DNA from: Ruminococcus sp. | GTDB taxonomy: Bacteria > Bacillota > Clostridia > Oscillospirales > Acutalibacteraceae | DNA: 64,000 nucleotides | Assembly: GCA_017457955.1 (NCBI GenBank) | Contig: JAFTGL010000013.1 | Location: 1 to 64,000 of the forward strand | Reading direction: 5' to 3' | Part shown: in pieces, positions 1 to 7,448 of the stretch | Layout of the letters: the number at the start of each line of letters is the position of its first letter | Numbering within the stretch: position 1 is the first letter of the stretch | Made by a program: the position numbers and the translations under genes | Notes under the pieces: generated by a model | Told to the model about the DNA's origin: nothing | The model's input: the letters and a program-made list of their open reading frames with translations, nothing else | Databases searched by the model: none

Positions 1-196
1 AGGGTTCGCTGTGGTTTTGCCGCGATCAGACCCAAATCTGCTCGCCAAAAACTGCTTCGCACCGAGAAAGAGATAATTTTCGAGGATTTTTCGGTGCAGA
101 GGAGGAGTAACCCTCGACGGGTTGCGATCGACGATAAGCCGCAAAAAGACCGAAAATTACTCTTTATCGGCGGTTGCGGTTTGGCTTATTTCACCC
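1..196. repeat. Right part of a foldback (MITE-like) repeat, copy A
   Basis: This stretch aligns without gaps to 51205-51400 with only a few mismatches over bases 1-186. The match then degrades at 187-190 and resumes at 191-196. The second copy shows that the full element is about 274 bp with terminal inverted repeats, so this copy is cut by the window edge. No transposase is encoded. Internal palindromes (for example around AACCC-TCGAC-GGGTT at 110-125) suggest a folded DNA or RNA. It ends about 40 bp before the small toxin gene at 235. Confidence 0.85.
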
Positions 197-234
197 TTTG
201 GCGGTTAGCACTCCCACATAAGGGGGTGATATGT

Positions 235-306
235 ATGACGGAAGCGGTCTTGCTAATTATCATATTAGTAGTATTGGAAGAAGTCATTAAAAACATAAAG
301 AGATAA
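235..306 (+). CDS. Small hydrophobic peptide, probable type I (holin-like) toxin
   Basis: A 23-codon gene encoding an acidic N-terminus (MTEA), a run of Val, Leu and Ile (residues 5-14), and a charged C-terminus ending NIKR. It is preceded by a strong ribosome site (AGGGGGTGAT at 221-230) five bases before the ATG. Such single-helix peptides are typical of type I toxins (TxpA/BsrG and 'putative holin-like toxin' families) that insert in the membrane. The stop codon lies in a terminator stem, and a consensus promoter points back at the gene from the other strand; both fit a toxin gene with an antisense antitoxin. The reading frame stays open upstream to 94, but that part lies in the repeat and lacks a ribosome site. 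Function is inferred from architecture. Confidence 0.65.
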   Translation: MTEAVLLIIILVVLEEVIKNIKR

Positions 307-377
307 CCGCCCAACTGCCATTGGACGGTTACATTTTTAATTCAACCAATTGGCTAACCGCTTAAACGGTTCCCTGT
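295..377 (-). ncRNA. Putative antisense antitoxin RNA
   Basis: Inferred transcript starting about seven bases after the minus-strand -10 box at 384-389 and running toward the 3' end of the toxin gene. It would contain the hairpins at 356-371 and 304-331. If it ends at the second hairpin it is about 80 nt and overlaps only the tail of the toxin mRNA; it may extend further. Convergent 3'-overlapping RNAs are the usual plan of Gram-positive type I systems. The end point is a guess. Confidence 0.5.
304..337 (+). terminator. Rho-independent terminator of the toxin gene
   Basis: Stem TAACCGCCC (304-312) pairs with GGACGGTTA (323-331) with one mismatch-type pair, followed by ATTTTTAATT. The stop codon of the toxin is the first part of the stem. 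On the opposite strand the same hairpin is followed by TTATCTCTTT and could end the antisense RNA. A second small hairpin (AACCG at 356-360 with CGGTT at 367-371) lies in the putative antisense RNA. Confidence 0.7.
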
Positions 378-383
378 AGTTTC

Positions 384-412
384 ATTATAGAGCATATTTC
401 ACCATTTGTCAA
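384..412 (-). promoter_or_regulatory. Consensus sigma-A promoter driving the antisense RNA
   Basis: Read on the minus strand, this is a perfect TTGACA (407-412), a 17-bp spacer and a perfect TATAAT (384-389). Such an exact consensus is rare and fits the strong constitutive promoters of antitoxin RNAs. It points away from the plus-strand gene at 430 and toward the toxin. Confidence 0.85.
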
Positions 413-429
413 TAGAGCGAAGGGGTATC

Positions 430-960
430 ATGATTTTTGAATCACTTTTAAAAAACATCCTCTATGTTCTGGGGGAGAGCCAGATGAAGATCGGGTATAC
501 GGAGAACGCCGCGTCGCTGAACTATCCGCCCGCGTCGCTTGCGCGGCTGCTGGAAACTGAGGAAGCAGATTTATCACGGGCGCTGGAGGATTTCGCTGAC
601 TTCGCCGAGCCGACGCTCGGGCGCGTGACTGTCAGTGTTTATGACGGTCAGTACTGCCTGACTATCCCCGCGCAAGGCGTGCGCTATGTGCATGAGAACG
701 TCCCCGAAAGCCCCTTTCTCAGGGAGCTGATCGACACCGTCATGCAGCATAAGGCGCACGGAATCGGGGAGATCAGGGAGCTGTTTTCCCGCTATTCCGA
801 CAGCGTGGTGTGCGAGGAGGTCGACGGCGACGGCTATGACCATGTGCTGTACTTTTCGGACGGTCAGCCCGACGCCTTCATCTACCTGTTCGAGACCGCC
901 TTCGGGCACGTCAGCTACCACCGCATGACGAAAGCGGATTATGAAGCGGAAATACAGTAG
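430..960 (+). CDS. DUF3877-like conserved protein
   Basis: A 176-residue soluble protein. The start at ATG 430 is chosen because AAGGGG lies eight bases upstream; an in-frame TTG at 406 sits in the antisense promoter. From memory it matches the DUF3877 family layout: an N-terminal 'ES-LKNIL..LGE.Q.KIGY' helix, a 'YPPASL' segment, 'YCLTIP..G..YVHE' in the middle, and 'DHVLYFSDGQPDAFIYL' plus 'SYHR' near the end. No signal peptide or membrane segment is visible. The function of the family is unknown. A bidirectional terminator separates it from the convergent dCMP deaminase gene. Confidence 0.75.
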   Translation: MIFESLLKNILYVLGESQMKIGYTENAASLNYPPASLARLLETEEADLSRALEDFADFAEPTLGRVTVSVYDGQYCLTIPAQGVRYVHENVPESPFLRELIDTVMQHKAHGIGEIRELFSRYSDSVVCEEVDGDGYDHVLYFSDGQPDAFIYLFETAFGHVSYHRMTKADYEAEIQ

Positions 961-966
961 TAATTT

Positions 967-994
967 GGAATGAGGAATGAGGAATTAGGAATTA
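967..994. repeat. Short dispersed AT-rich repeat (GAATGAGGAATGAGGAATTA type)
   Basis: A tandem-like run of GGAAT(G/T)A units between two convergent genes. The same motif, inverted, is at 25753-25785, with a looser version at 25631-25660. It probably belongs to a small interspersed repeat of this genome. No function is evident. Confidence 0.5.
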
Positions 995-1015
995 TCTAAT
1001 CTGATTTTGATTGAT

Positions 1016-1046
1016 AAGCCGCCTGTGGATTCACAGACGGCTTTTC
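1016..1046. terminator. Bidirectional terminator between convergent genes
   Basis: A 12-bp stem with one mismatch (1016-1027 with 1032-1043), a four-base loop and T-rich flanks on both strands. It serves the DUF3877-like gene (plus) and the dCMP deaminase gene (minus). Confidence 0.8.
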
Positions 1047-1054
1047 TTAATGTA

Positions 1055-1540
1055 TCATTTATTCTTATTAAAGTCGATGGTGATGGTGTCGCGGTGCAGA
1101 TTCAGCTTGGTCATGCGGACGCCCGCGGAATCCAGCATTTTCTTTGACGCGACGGTATCGGGGGTGTCGGCGTACTTGTCATAGAGATATACGACCTCGC
1201 CGATACCGCTCTGGATGATCGCTTTGGCGCACTCATTGCAGGGGAAGAGATCGACGTACAGCCTCGCTCCCTCCAGCGACTTGCCGTGCGCGTTCAGGAT
1301 GGCATTCAGCTCCGCGTGTACCACGTAGCGGTACTTGGTGTCCGCGCCCTCGCGCTCCCACGGGAAGGTGTCGTCGGAACAGCCGTAGGGGAAACCGTTG
1401 TAGCCGGTGCTCAGGATACGCTTACTTTTGTTAACGATACAGGCGCCTACCTGTGTGTTGGGGTCTTTCGAGCGCTTTGCCGCCAAGACCGCTACGCCCA
1501 TAAAGTATTCGTCCCACGAGATGTAATCTTCTCTTTTCAT
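1055..1540 (-). CDS. comEB: dCMP deaminase (ComEB-type)
   Basis: Zinc-dependent deamination of dCMP to dUMP, feeding dTTP synthesis in the cytoplasm. The 161-residue protein has the whole family signature: 'RSKDPNTQVGACIV' early, 'GYNGFPYGCSDD' with a following 'PWER' and 'KY.YVVHAELNAI' (zinc-ligand His and catalytic Glu), and 'PCNECAKAI' (zinc-ligand cysteines). Two ATGs are adjacent (1543 and 1540); AGGAGG lies only two bases before the first, so the second is preferred. The gene is monocistronic and ends in the shared terminator at 1016-1046. Length is normal for the family. Confidence 0.93.
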   Translation of the reverse strand: MKREDYISWDEYFMGVAVLAAKRSKDPNTQVGACIVNKSKRILSTGYNGFPYGCSDDTFPWEREGADTKYRYVVHAELNAILNAHGKSLEGARLYVDLFPCNECAKAIIQSGIGEVVYLYDKYADTPDTVASKKMLDSAGVRMTKLNLHRDTITIDFNKNK

Positions 1541-1645
1541 CATAACCTCCTGATGGTATATTTGGATTCGGTTTTACATATTCATTATAAAGGTCATTGC
1601 GAAGCCCCACGACATGCGTGTCGGGGCTGCGGCCATCCCAACCGC

Positions 1646-1891
1646 TCAAATGATATCTCTGAGTTTTTTGATACAGTCCTCACAGACCGGCTTGCCCTTG
1701 AAGGTGCTCAGGTTCTCGCCGCTGCCGCAGAAGGTACAGCTCATCGCGTATTTCTTCAGCACGATCGCGTCGGGTTCGGTGAAGATCTCGATGGTATCGT
1801 CGGTGTCAAGGCTGTATTTGGTGCGCAGGGGCTTCGGGATCACGATACGCCCCAGCTTGTCGACTTTGCAGAAAAAGCCTGCGGGTTTCAT
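1646..1891 (-). CDS. AbrB/SpoVT-type transition regulator with zinc finger
   Basis: An 81-residue DNA-binding protein. Residues 1-48 form an AbrB swapped-hairpin domain ('KVDKLGRIVIPKPLR', 'DDTIEIF', 'IVLKKY'). Residues 52-74 carry two CxxC pairs (CTFC and CEDC), a likely zinc ribbon. AbrB proteins bind DNA as dimers or tetramers and often repress their own genes. The promoter upstream (1925-1953) has a TTTACC/GGTAAA palindrome inside its spacer, which would suit autoregulation. The ribosome site AAAGGA lies before ATG 1891. The DNA targets cannot be read from sequence. Confidence 0.88.
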   Translation of the reverse strand: MKPAGFFCKVDKLGRIVIPKPLRTKYSLDTDDTIEIFTEPDAIVLKKYAMSCTFCGSGENLSTFKGKPVCEDCIKKLRDII

Positions 1892-1924
1892 GGATTTCGT
1901 CCTTTCATGTTGAATTATGGTATT

Positions 1925-1953
1925 ACTTTACCAAAAATAGGTAAATTTGTCAA
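1925..1953 (-). promoter_or_regulatory. Promoter of the AbrB-type gene with embedded palindrome
   Basis: On the minus strand TTGACA (1948-1953), 17 bp, then TAAAGT (1925-1930). The spacer carries the arms TTTACC (1927-1932) and GGTAAA (1940-1945) separated by seven bases, a plausible operator overlapping the -10 box. Confidence 0.65.
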
Positions 1954-2007
1954 TACGATAAAAGAATTAACCGAGATTTGTCGAAATTTTTCTTTCGGGG
2001 TGAGATG

Positions 2008-2628
2008 ATGTCATATGTGTTCGGCGTGATGATCGCGTTTTCGTTTTTGTTCTCAGCAGTAACGGGTACGCTCCCCGCGCTCAGCGAGGGGATCCTCAGC
2101 TCCGCGGGCGACGCGGTACAGCTGCTCATTACCATCAGCGGCATGCTGTGCATGTGGTCGGGCTTCATGCGGATCGCGAAGGACTGCGGACTGATCGAAC
2201 AGCTGTCGGGATTTTTCGCGCCGCTGCTCAGGCGGCTCTACCCCGACGTGGATGTGAACAGCGACGCGTTCCGCTATATCTCCATGAATATCAGCGCGAA
2301 TCTTCTGGGACTCGGCAACGCCGCGACGCCGCTGGGGATCAGCGCCATGCGGGAGCTGAAAAAGAAGTCCGACAGCGATACGGCGACCGACAGCATGGTG
2401 ACCTTTGTGCTGATGAACACCGCGTCGATCCAGCTCATCCCGACCACGGTCGCGGCGCTCAGAAAGAGCTACGGGTCACAGCAGCCCTTTGATATCCTCT
2501 TATGCGTGTGGATCACCTCGGTCGCGGCTTTGGCAGCGGGACTGTTTTCCTCGTCAATGCTAAAGAGGCTTCATCCGCTTGGGAAAGGGCATACCCGTGC
2601 GCCACGTATCGCACATTCGACGGATTGA
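2008..2628 (+). CDS. spmA: Spore maturation protein A
   Basis: A 206-residue membrane protein of the nucleoside-recognition (Gate) family needed, with SpmB, for spore core dehydration and heat resistance in Bacillus and Clostridium. It shows an N-terminal hydrophobic segment, then 'ISGMLCMWSGFMRIAKDCGL', 'NISANLLGLGNAATPLGI' (the typical Asn/Gly-rich loop) and 'FVLMNTASIQLIPTT'. Two ATGs are adjacent at 2005 and 2008; GGGGTG spacing favours 2008. An upstream in-frame TTG (1978) lacks a ribosome site. The last ~25 residues are a hydrophilic tail that runs toward spmB, which follows 30 bp later. Confidence 0.93.
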   Translation: MSYVFGVMIAFSFLFSAVTGTLPALSEGILSSAGDAVQLLITISGMLCMWSGFMRIAKDCGLIEQLSGFFAPLLRRLYPDVDVNSDAFRYISMNISANLLGLGNAATPLGISAMRELKKKSDSDTATDSMVTFVLMNTASIQLIPTTVAALRKSYGSQQPFDILLCVWITSVAALAAGLFSSSMLKRLHPLGKGHTRAPRIAHSTD

Positions 2629-2658
2629 TTCGATTTTTATGTTGGGTTGGAGGATAAA

Positions 2659-3168
2659 GTGGAAGCTGTCGTACCGATCATCGTAACGGCGCTGTGCGTC
2701 TACGGACTGTTTCGGCGCGTCAATATCTTTGACAGCTTTGTCGAGGGGGTCAAGGAAGGGTTCGGGACGGTGAAATTCATCGCGCCGACAATGATCGCCC
2801 TGCTGGTCGCGGTGGGAACACTGCGCGCGTCGGGCGCGCTGGACTTCATCGCAGAGCTGATCCGCCCGTTTGCCGAAGCGGTCGGATTCCCCGCCGAGCT
2901 GGTGCCGATGGGACTTTTGCGCCCTGTTTCGGGCTCGGGAGCGACGGCGATATTGACAAATATTTTGGAGAACAGCGGCGCGGACAGCTTTGCGGGACGG
3001 TGCGCGAGCGTGATCGCGGGCTCGACCGAGACGACCTTCTACGCCGTGACGATGTACTACGGCGCGGCAGGGATAAAAAATATCCGCCACACGCTTTTCT
3101 CGGCGCTGTTGGCGGATTTCACGGCGATGGTCGTCAGCGTCATCACCGTAGGATTATTGATGGGGTAG
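2659..3168 (+). CDS. spmB: Spore maturation protein B
   Basis: Partner of SpmA in the spore maturation pair; 169 residues, mostly hydrophobic. Family landmarks are 'IIVTALCVYGLFRRVNIFDSFVEGVKEGF' in the first third, 'PTMIALLVAVGTLRASGALD', 'RPVSGSGA' and 'IAGSTETTFYAVTMYYGAAGI'. I chose the GTG at 2659 because GGAGGA (2650-2655) lies four bases upstream; a TTG at 2647 overlaps that ribosome site. The two genes form an operon. No sporulation-type promoter was convincing upstream. Confidence 0.92.
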   Translation: MEAVVPIIVTALCVYGLFRRVNIFDSFVEGVKEGFGTVKFIAPTMIALLVAVGTLRASGALDFIAELIRPFAEAVGFPAELVPMGLLRPVSGSGATAILTNILENSGADSFAGRCASVIAGSTETTFYAVTMYYGAAGIKNIRHTLFSALLADFTAMVVSVITVGLLMG

Positions 3169-3242
3169 CGGTATGTGCAATATGCATAAAATGAGCATGG
3201 ATTTTTTGTGTTGCAGATTGGCGCGTCATATGGTAAAATGAG

Positions 3243-3437
3243 GTTGCCAACAAATACACAATTGAATATAGGTACACTGTACGTTTTTTATGGTATAACT
3301 GCGCCCGTTTTGGCTGATTCTATTCACAAAAGTGTTTTTTTACTTTTGTAAAAAACACAGCTCCCAATTTTGGAACACTTTGTGATGAATTAGCTTTATT
3401 GGCGTAGTGTACTGATATTGTGTATTTGTTTGGCGAC
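3243..3437. repeat. Long imperfect inverted repeat (foldback element) in a gene-free stretch
   Basis: The gap 3169-3512 carries no gene. Its core is a ~195-bp foldback. The left arm (3243-3262, with CAAATACACAAT) pairs with the right arm (3417-3437, ATTGTGTATTTG). Pairing continues inward in patches (ATTCACAAAAGTGTT near 3322-3336 with AACACTTTGTGATGAAT near 3374-3390). A central CAAAAGT/ACTTTTG hairpin lies around 3326-3348. It looks like a small non-autonomous element; only one copy was seen in this window. Confidence 0.65.
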
Positions 3438-3459
3438 TGATCGGAGCCCGTGTTTTTTT

Positions 3460-3488
3460 GGCGTGCGGCTGCGGTCGTACGCCTTTTT
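3460..3488 (+). terminator. Terminator upstream of the fn3-repeat gene
   Basis: Stem GGCGTGCG (3460-3467) with CGTACGCC (3476-3483), one G-T pair, followed by TTTTT. It ends only 30 bp before the next start codon, so it could terminate spmAB read-through or act as a leader attenuator for the secreted protein. Confidence 0.65.
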
Positions 3489-3518
3489 AATTGTTACAAA
3501 AAGTAAAGGAGAATGCGT

Positions 3519-5375
3519 ATGTTGAAAAAAGGTTTATCATTCTTAATGGTACTTATGATGTTGTTCAGCATTTTCAGTGTTGTGCATTTATCGGCTTCCG
3601 CACAGGAAAATGAGATTGCACCGGAAGCGGCTTATGATGATCTTGCTGATGAGGGAGCTGATGGTGAAATTGCCGATGTCTCCCGTTCTGATGCAAATTG
3701 GACCATTGATGTAAATTTATCTATAGGACAATCAAAAGTATATAATATCTATTTTGATTCAAGTACAAGATTTGAAATGCAGAGCTTAACACACGGTATA
3801 ATAGGTGATGAAAAGGTCTTTTCTTATGATATAGAAAAAGCTGCCAATAACGGAATTAAATTTACCTTTACCGGAAAGAAAAGTGGAAAAGCAACATTTA
3901 GGCTGATTGAAAAAGGATATGATCATGGCAATTACTGGAACTATTCCCGAGCTTATGATTATGATATTACTGTCACCGGCTCTTCCTCAACCAACCTCTC
4001 CACCCCGCAGATCACTGACTTTGACAGCGTTGACAGCGGCGTGAAGATCACGTGGGGCGCGGTGTCCGGCGCGGCGAAGTATCGCGTTTATTACAAGGGC
4101 AGCAAGGGCTGGACAAAGATGGGCGATACCGCCTCGACCTCTTTTGTTGATACCGACGTCAAGTCCAGCTCAACCTATACCTACACCGTGCGCTGTATCA
4201 ACTCGGCGGGAACCGCCTTCACCAGCGGCTACAGCTCTGCCGGATGGAAGTATACGTATAACATGGCTACCCCGAAGATCACGAGCATGACAAGCTCGTC
4301 ATCCGGCGTAAAGATCACGTGGGACGCAGTCGCGAACGCGAAAAAGTACCGCGTGTACTATAAGGGGAGTAAGGGCTGGACGAAGATGGCTGACGTGACC
4401 GGTACCAGCTATACCGACAGCGAAGTCAGCTGGGGGTCCACCTACACCTATACGGTAAGATGTCTCAAATCCGACGCGTCACGTTTTACAAGCTCCTATG
4501 ATTCAACCGGCTGGAAGCATACGCACTATCTGAGTACCCCGAGCATATCCGGCTTTGAGAGCACTGCGAGCGGCGTGAAGATCACGTGGGACGCCGTATC
4601 GGGAGCGGCAAAATACCGTGTATACTACAAGGGAAGTAAGGGTTGGACAAAGATGGGAGAGACCACCGGCACGAGCTTTACCGATACCGACGTGAGAGCG
4701 GGCAGCACCTATCGTTATACCGTGCGCTGTCTGAATTCCGCCGCCAGTAAATTTACCAGCTCCTACAACTCTACCGGATGGACATATACCTATAATCCTT
4801 ATGTTGCTACGCCGTATATCAAAAGCTGTGAGGTCGTATCTAATGGTATTAAGATTTCGTGGGGCGCTGTGAGTGGCGCTTCGCTGTACCGTGTGTATTA
4901 TAAGAGCAGTAACGGCTGGACAAGGATAGCGGATACCAAGAGCACATCTTATGTTCACACCAATGCAAACTATGGTATAACCTATACCTATACGGTTCGC
5001 TGCCTATCAGCTGATGGCAAAAGTTTTATCAGCTCTTTTGACAGCAGCGGTATGAAGTGTAGCTATATTACTACGCCCAAACTGACAAGTTTTTCCCGGG
5101 ATAAAAAGAATTATCTGACTTATGTAACAATTTCGGATCTCTATACTGCGGACTTTTATAAGATTTGGGTCAAAAGCAGTAAGACGAATTCCGGTTGGCA
5201 GTATATTGGCACGATCAACAGTAAATCTGGTAAACTGGTTGATGATAATAGCTGGGGGCTATTGTTACAAAATAATACATATGTATTTGGAGTACAGGGC
5301 TTTAATTCTTCTGGGAAAAGCATATCCGGTTTTGACGAGAATGGATTCAGTTTAAAGGTTGAGGATTATATATAA
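3519..5375 (+). CDS. Secreted protein with tandem fibronectin type III repeats
   Basis: A 618-residue exported protein. ATG 3519 is preferred over ATG 3513 because AAGGAG lies eight bases before it. Residues 1-29 are a signal peptide ending ASA. Residues ~58-155 form an Ig-like domain starting NWTIDVNLSIGQS. Four similar ~89-residue fn3 repeats follow (DNA starts near 3996, 4263, 4530 and 4804), each with 'GVKITW.AV..A.KYRVYYKGSKGWTKM' and a 'YTVRC' strand, then a divergent fifth repeat from ~5070. No sortase motif or transmembrane anchor is present. Composition is mosaic: the first three repeats are GC-rich, while the N-terminal part and the region after ~4800 are AT-rich. It is probably a surface or matrix binding protein; its ligand is unknown. 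Confidence 0.85.
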   Translation: MLKKGLSFLMVLMMLFSIFSVVHLSASAQENEIAPEAAYDDLADEGADGEIADVSRSDANWTIDVNLSIGQSKVYNIYFDSSTRFEMQSLTHGIIGDEKVFSYDIEKAANNGIKFTFTGKKSGKATFRLIEKGYDHGNYWNYSRAYDYDITVTGSSSTNLSTPQITDFDSVDSGVKITWGAVSGAAKYRVYYKGSKGWTKMGDTASTSFVDTDVKSSSTYTYTVRCINSAGTAFTSGYSSAGWKYTYNMATPKITSMTSSSSGVKITWDAVANAKKYRVYYKGSKGWTKMADVTGTSYTDSEVSWGSTYTYTVRCLKSDASRFTSSYDSTGWKHTHYLSTPSISGFESTASGVKITWDAVSGAAKYRVYYKGSKGWTKMGETTGTSFTDTDVRAGSTYRYTVRCLNSAASKFTSSYNSTGWTYTYNPYVATPYIKSCEVVSNGIKISWGAVSGASLYRVYYKSSNGWTRIADTKSTSYVHTNANYGITYTYTVRCLSADGKSFISSFDSSGMKCSYITTPKLTSFSRDKKNYLTYVTISDLYTADFYKIWVKSSKTNSGWQYIGTINSKSGKLVDDNSWGLLLQNNTYVFGVQGFNSSGKSISGFDENGFSLKVEDYI

Positions 5376-5399
5376 TTGCTTGTTATGAATCATAGTTTT

Positions 5400-5429
5400 G
5401 AGGGCTGTCTGAATGACAGCCCTCATTTT
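5400..5429. terminator. Bidirectional terminator
   Basis: Perfect 10-bp stem GAGGGCTGTC (5400-5409) and GACAGCCCTC (5415-5424), five-base loop, followed by ATTTTG. It lies between the fn3 gene (plus) and the GerA-family gene (minus). Confidence 0.88.
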
Positions 5430-5438
5430 GTTTCGGGG

Positions 5439-6839
5439 TTAATTCTGCTGCATGCGGGTGCGGGTGAGTTTCTTTTTCAGCTCCTGCGGCTTGAAGGGGA
5501 TCAGCGGATACAGGTAGCTTTTGCCGCTGATGGTTTTGTTGGTGGCAAGGAGGATGAACAATAATACCAGACCCGCGATGAAGCCGATCAGGTTGCCGAC
5601 CGCGGTGGTCGTCAGCAGGATGAAGCGCGCGTATTTCAACGAGAAGCCCAGCTCATAATTGGGCTGGCTGTAGTTGGCGATCGTGACGAAGGCGACGTAC
5701 AGGGTGGAGGCGGTGGTGAACCACCCCGCGTCCACGGCAAACTGGCTGAACGCGATCGCACCGATGATACCGATGGCGGAGGTCAGGGAGTTCGGCGTAT
5801 GCAGGGCGGCAAGGCGCAGTCCGTCGATACACAGCTCCATGATGATGAGCTGCCAGTAGATGGGAAGACTGGTCGGCTCGACCGCTAAGACGAATCGGAA
5901 CACCTGCGGGACATGCTCGGGATTTTGCAGGCATAAGAGCCATAAGGGCGTCAGCATGACGGACGCGAATGTGATAAGATACCGCGTGATGCGGATATAG
6001 GTGCCCGTGATGGGCGGGAAGTAGTAGTCGTCCGCTTCCTCGAGGACGTCGAAGATCGAGGTCGGGATCAGCAGGGCGGAGGGGGAGTTGTCCACAAGGA
6101 TGACGATGTTGCCCTTAAGACATACCGCCGCGGCGACGTCGGGACGCTCTGTATACTTGACCTTGGGGAAGGGGTTGAGCCACTTTTTCTGATACAGCGC
6201 CTCGATCAGGCTCTGCTGGTTCATGCTCAGGTTCTCGATATCGAGGTTCTTGATACGGTCGGTGATGTTGTGCAGGAGATTGTGGTCGACCTTGTTGTCC
6301 ATGTAGCAGACGATGATGTCGCTCTTCGATTCTCTGCCGACGGTCATCGCCTTGGTGATGAAGTTTCCCGAGCGGATACGGCGGCGGATCAGCGCGGAGT
6401 TGAAGATGACCGTCTCGACAAAGCCGTCCTTGCTCCCCCTGAGTACCTTGTCGTCCTCGGGCTCCGAGGCGTTGCGCTGAGGATAGGTGCGCATGTCGAA
6501 GGAGATCGCAGAGGAAAAGCCCTCTGCCATCAGGCAGGGAATTCCGCTGAGGACGTTTTTGACCACCATATCGGGGTCTTTGACGACGCTGATCTCCACG
6601 TACGGCACGCAGTGACGGCAGAATTCCTCGGCGGAGCTGAGGTACTCGGGGCGGGTGTTGTTGTAGAAGAACTCCATCAGCTTTTCCATGATGTCGTCCT
6701 TGATGAGTCCGTTGATGTAGAAGATGACCGCCTTCTTGCCCGCGATGACGATGTTGCGCTCGATGATGTCGAAGCACTCGTCAGATCGCAGGAGCTTTGC
6801 GAGCAGGATACGGTTGTTTTCATAGGAATCGGTAAACAT
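5439..6839 (-). CDS. GerA-family spore germination protein (SpoVAF-like)
   Basis: A 466-residue protein of the GerAA/GerKA/SpoVAF family. The cytoplasmic N-terminal half includes 'ILLAKLL' and 'GRESKSDIIVCYMD'. The family core contains 'VDNSPSALLIPTSIFDVLEEADDYY', then 'YIRITRYLITFASVMLTPLWLL'. About five membrane helices follow, with 'ALHTPNSLTSAIGIIGAI' and 'NYELGFSLKYARF'. GerAA proteins are A subunits of germinant receptors; SpoVAF works with the SpoVA channel during germination. No gerB/gerC or spoVA neighbours are here, so the subgroup rests on an impression of similarity to SpoVAF. The gene stands alone, with AAAGGA before ATG 6839. Confidence 0.85.
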   Translation of the reverse strand: MFTDSYENNRILLAKLLRSDECFDIIERNIVIAGKKAVIFYINGLIKDDIMEKLMEFFYNNTRPEYLSSAEEFCRHCVPYVEISVVKDPDMVVKNVLSGIPCLMAEGFSSAISFDMRTYPQRNASEPEDDKVLRGSKDGFVETVIFNSALIRRRIRSGNFITKAMTVGRESKSDIIVCYMDNKVDHNLLHNITDRIKNLDIENLSMNQQSLIEALYQKKWLNPFPKVKYTERPDVAAAVCLKGNIVILVDNSPSALLIPTSIFDVLEEADDYYFPPITGTYIRITRYLITFASVMLTPLWLLCLQNPEHVPQVFRFVLAVEPTSLPIYWQLIIMELCIDGLRLAALHTPNSLTSAIGIIGAIAFSQFAVDAGWFTTASTLYVAFVTIANYSQPNYELGFSLKYARFILLTTTAVGNLIGFIAGLVLLFILLATNKTISGKSYLYPLIPFKPQELKKKLTRTRMQQN

Positions 6840-6886
6840 AGTGATCCAGTCCTTTTAAAAAATAAATATTTTAATTATTTTTTCTG

Positions 6887-6932
6887 AAGTTGCATAGTTT
6901 TATGCAACTTTTTTCTTTATACGGCTATAAGT
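6887..6932 (+). promoter_or_regulatory. Hairpin-plus-box element heading the phage structural block
   Basis: Hairpin AAGTTGCAT (6887-6895) and ATGCAACTT (6902-6910) with T-rich tail, followed by the box TTATACGGCTATA. Nearly the same element (two differences over the first 43 bases) occurs at 42892-42937, immediately before the second phage-type block. It could be a terminator that insulates the block, plus a late-promoter or activator site. The box is not a standard sigma-A promoter. Its role is inferred from position. Confidence 0.7.
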
Positions 6933-6962
6933 GAAAGCCATGTGAGAAAGGAATGTGAAATC

Positions 6963-7448
6963 ATGAAACCGAAAGAAAAAACGTTCTGCCGTCTGATGAC
7001 GGTCTGTGCCGATCCTGTGAAGGCGGCGCGTCAGGCGGGGTATCAGCACCCCGAAGCCGCGGCGTTTGAGCTGCTGGAAAAGGAGGAGGTCGTCGGCGAG
7101 ATACGCCGTTTGTGCGGGAATATGCGCTCGATATACGAGAATACCGCCGTATGCGGATTATACAGGCTCGCCTTAGGCGGTGTGACCGACGTCCTCGCGC
7201 TTCTTTATCGGGATGACATGAGCGAAAAGGAGCTTTCCGCGCTCGATCTTTCGAACGTGTCCGAAATCAAGAAAACCGACAAGGGGCTGGAGATCAGGTT
7301 CTGTGACAGGATCAAGGCGGTCTCGGCTCTGATAGAGGTTCTCGGTACGGACATGCACAAAAGCGAGGGCAAGGGGCTCTTGGACGCGATACTGCTGTCC
7401 GCCGAAGCGCTCGGCAAAAGGAACGGGATGAGTAACGATGAGCTTTAA
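6963..7448 (+). CDS. Phage terminase small subunit
   Basis: A 161-residue protein. The N-terminal segment 'KEKTFCRLMTVCADPVKAARQAGYQHPEAAAFELLE' is the helix-turn-helix of Terminase_2-type small subunits, which recognise the packaging start on viral DNA and load the large subunit. An 'ALGGVTDVLALLYRD' segment and an acidic helical C-terminus follow, likely for oligomerisation. ATG 6963 is chosen; GTG 6942 is an alternative start overlapping the AAAGGA ribosome site. The gene overlaps the terminase large subunit gene by 11 bases, as is usual for the pair. Confidence 0.85.
   Translation: MKPKEKTFCRLMTVCADPVKAARQAGYQHPEAAAFELLEKEEVVGEIRRLCGNMRSIYENTAVCGLYRLALGGVTDVLALLYRDDMSEKELSALDLSNVSEIKKTDKGLEIRFCDRIKAVSALIEVLGTDMHKSEGKGLLDAILLSAEALGKRNGMSNDEL

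Noticed and set aside
94..234. Extended 70-residue version of the toxin ORF
   Set aside because: The added part lies in the foldback repeat, has no ribosome site, and gives a basic, non-family sequence; the ATG at 235 has a strong site.
4503..4958. Minus-strand 151-codon frame inside the fn3 gene
   Set aside because: It is a shadow of the repeated coding DNA and has no supporting signals.
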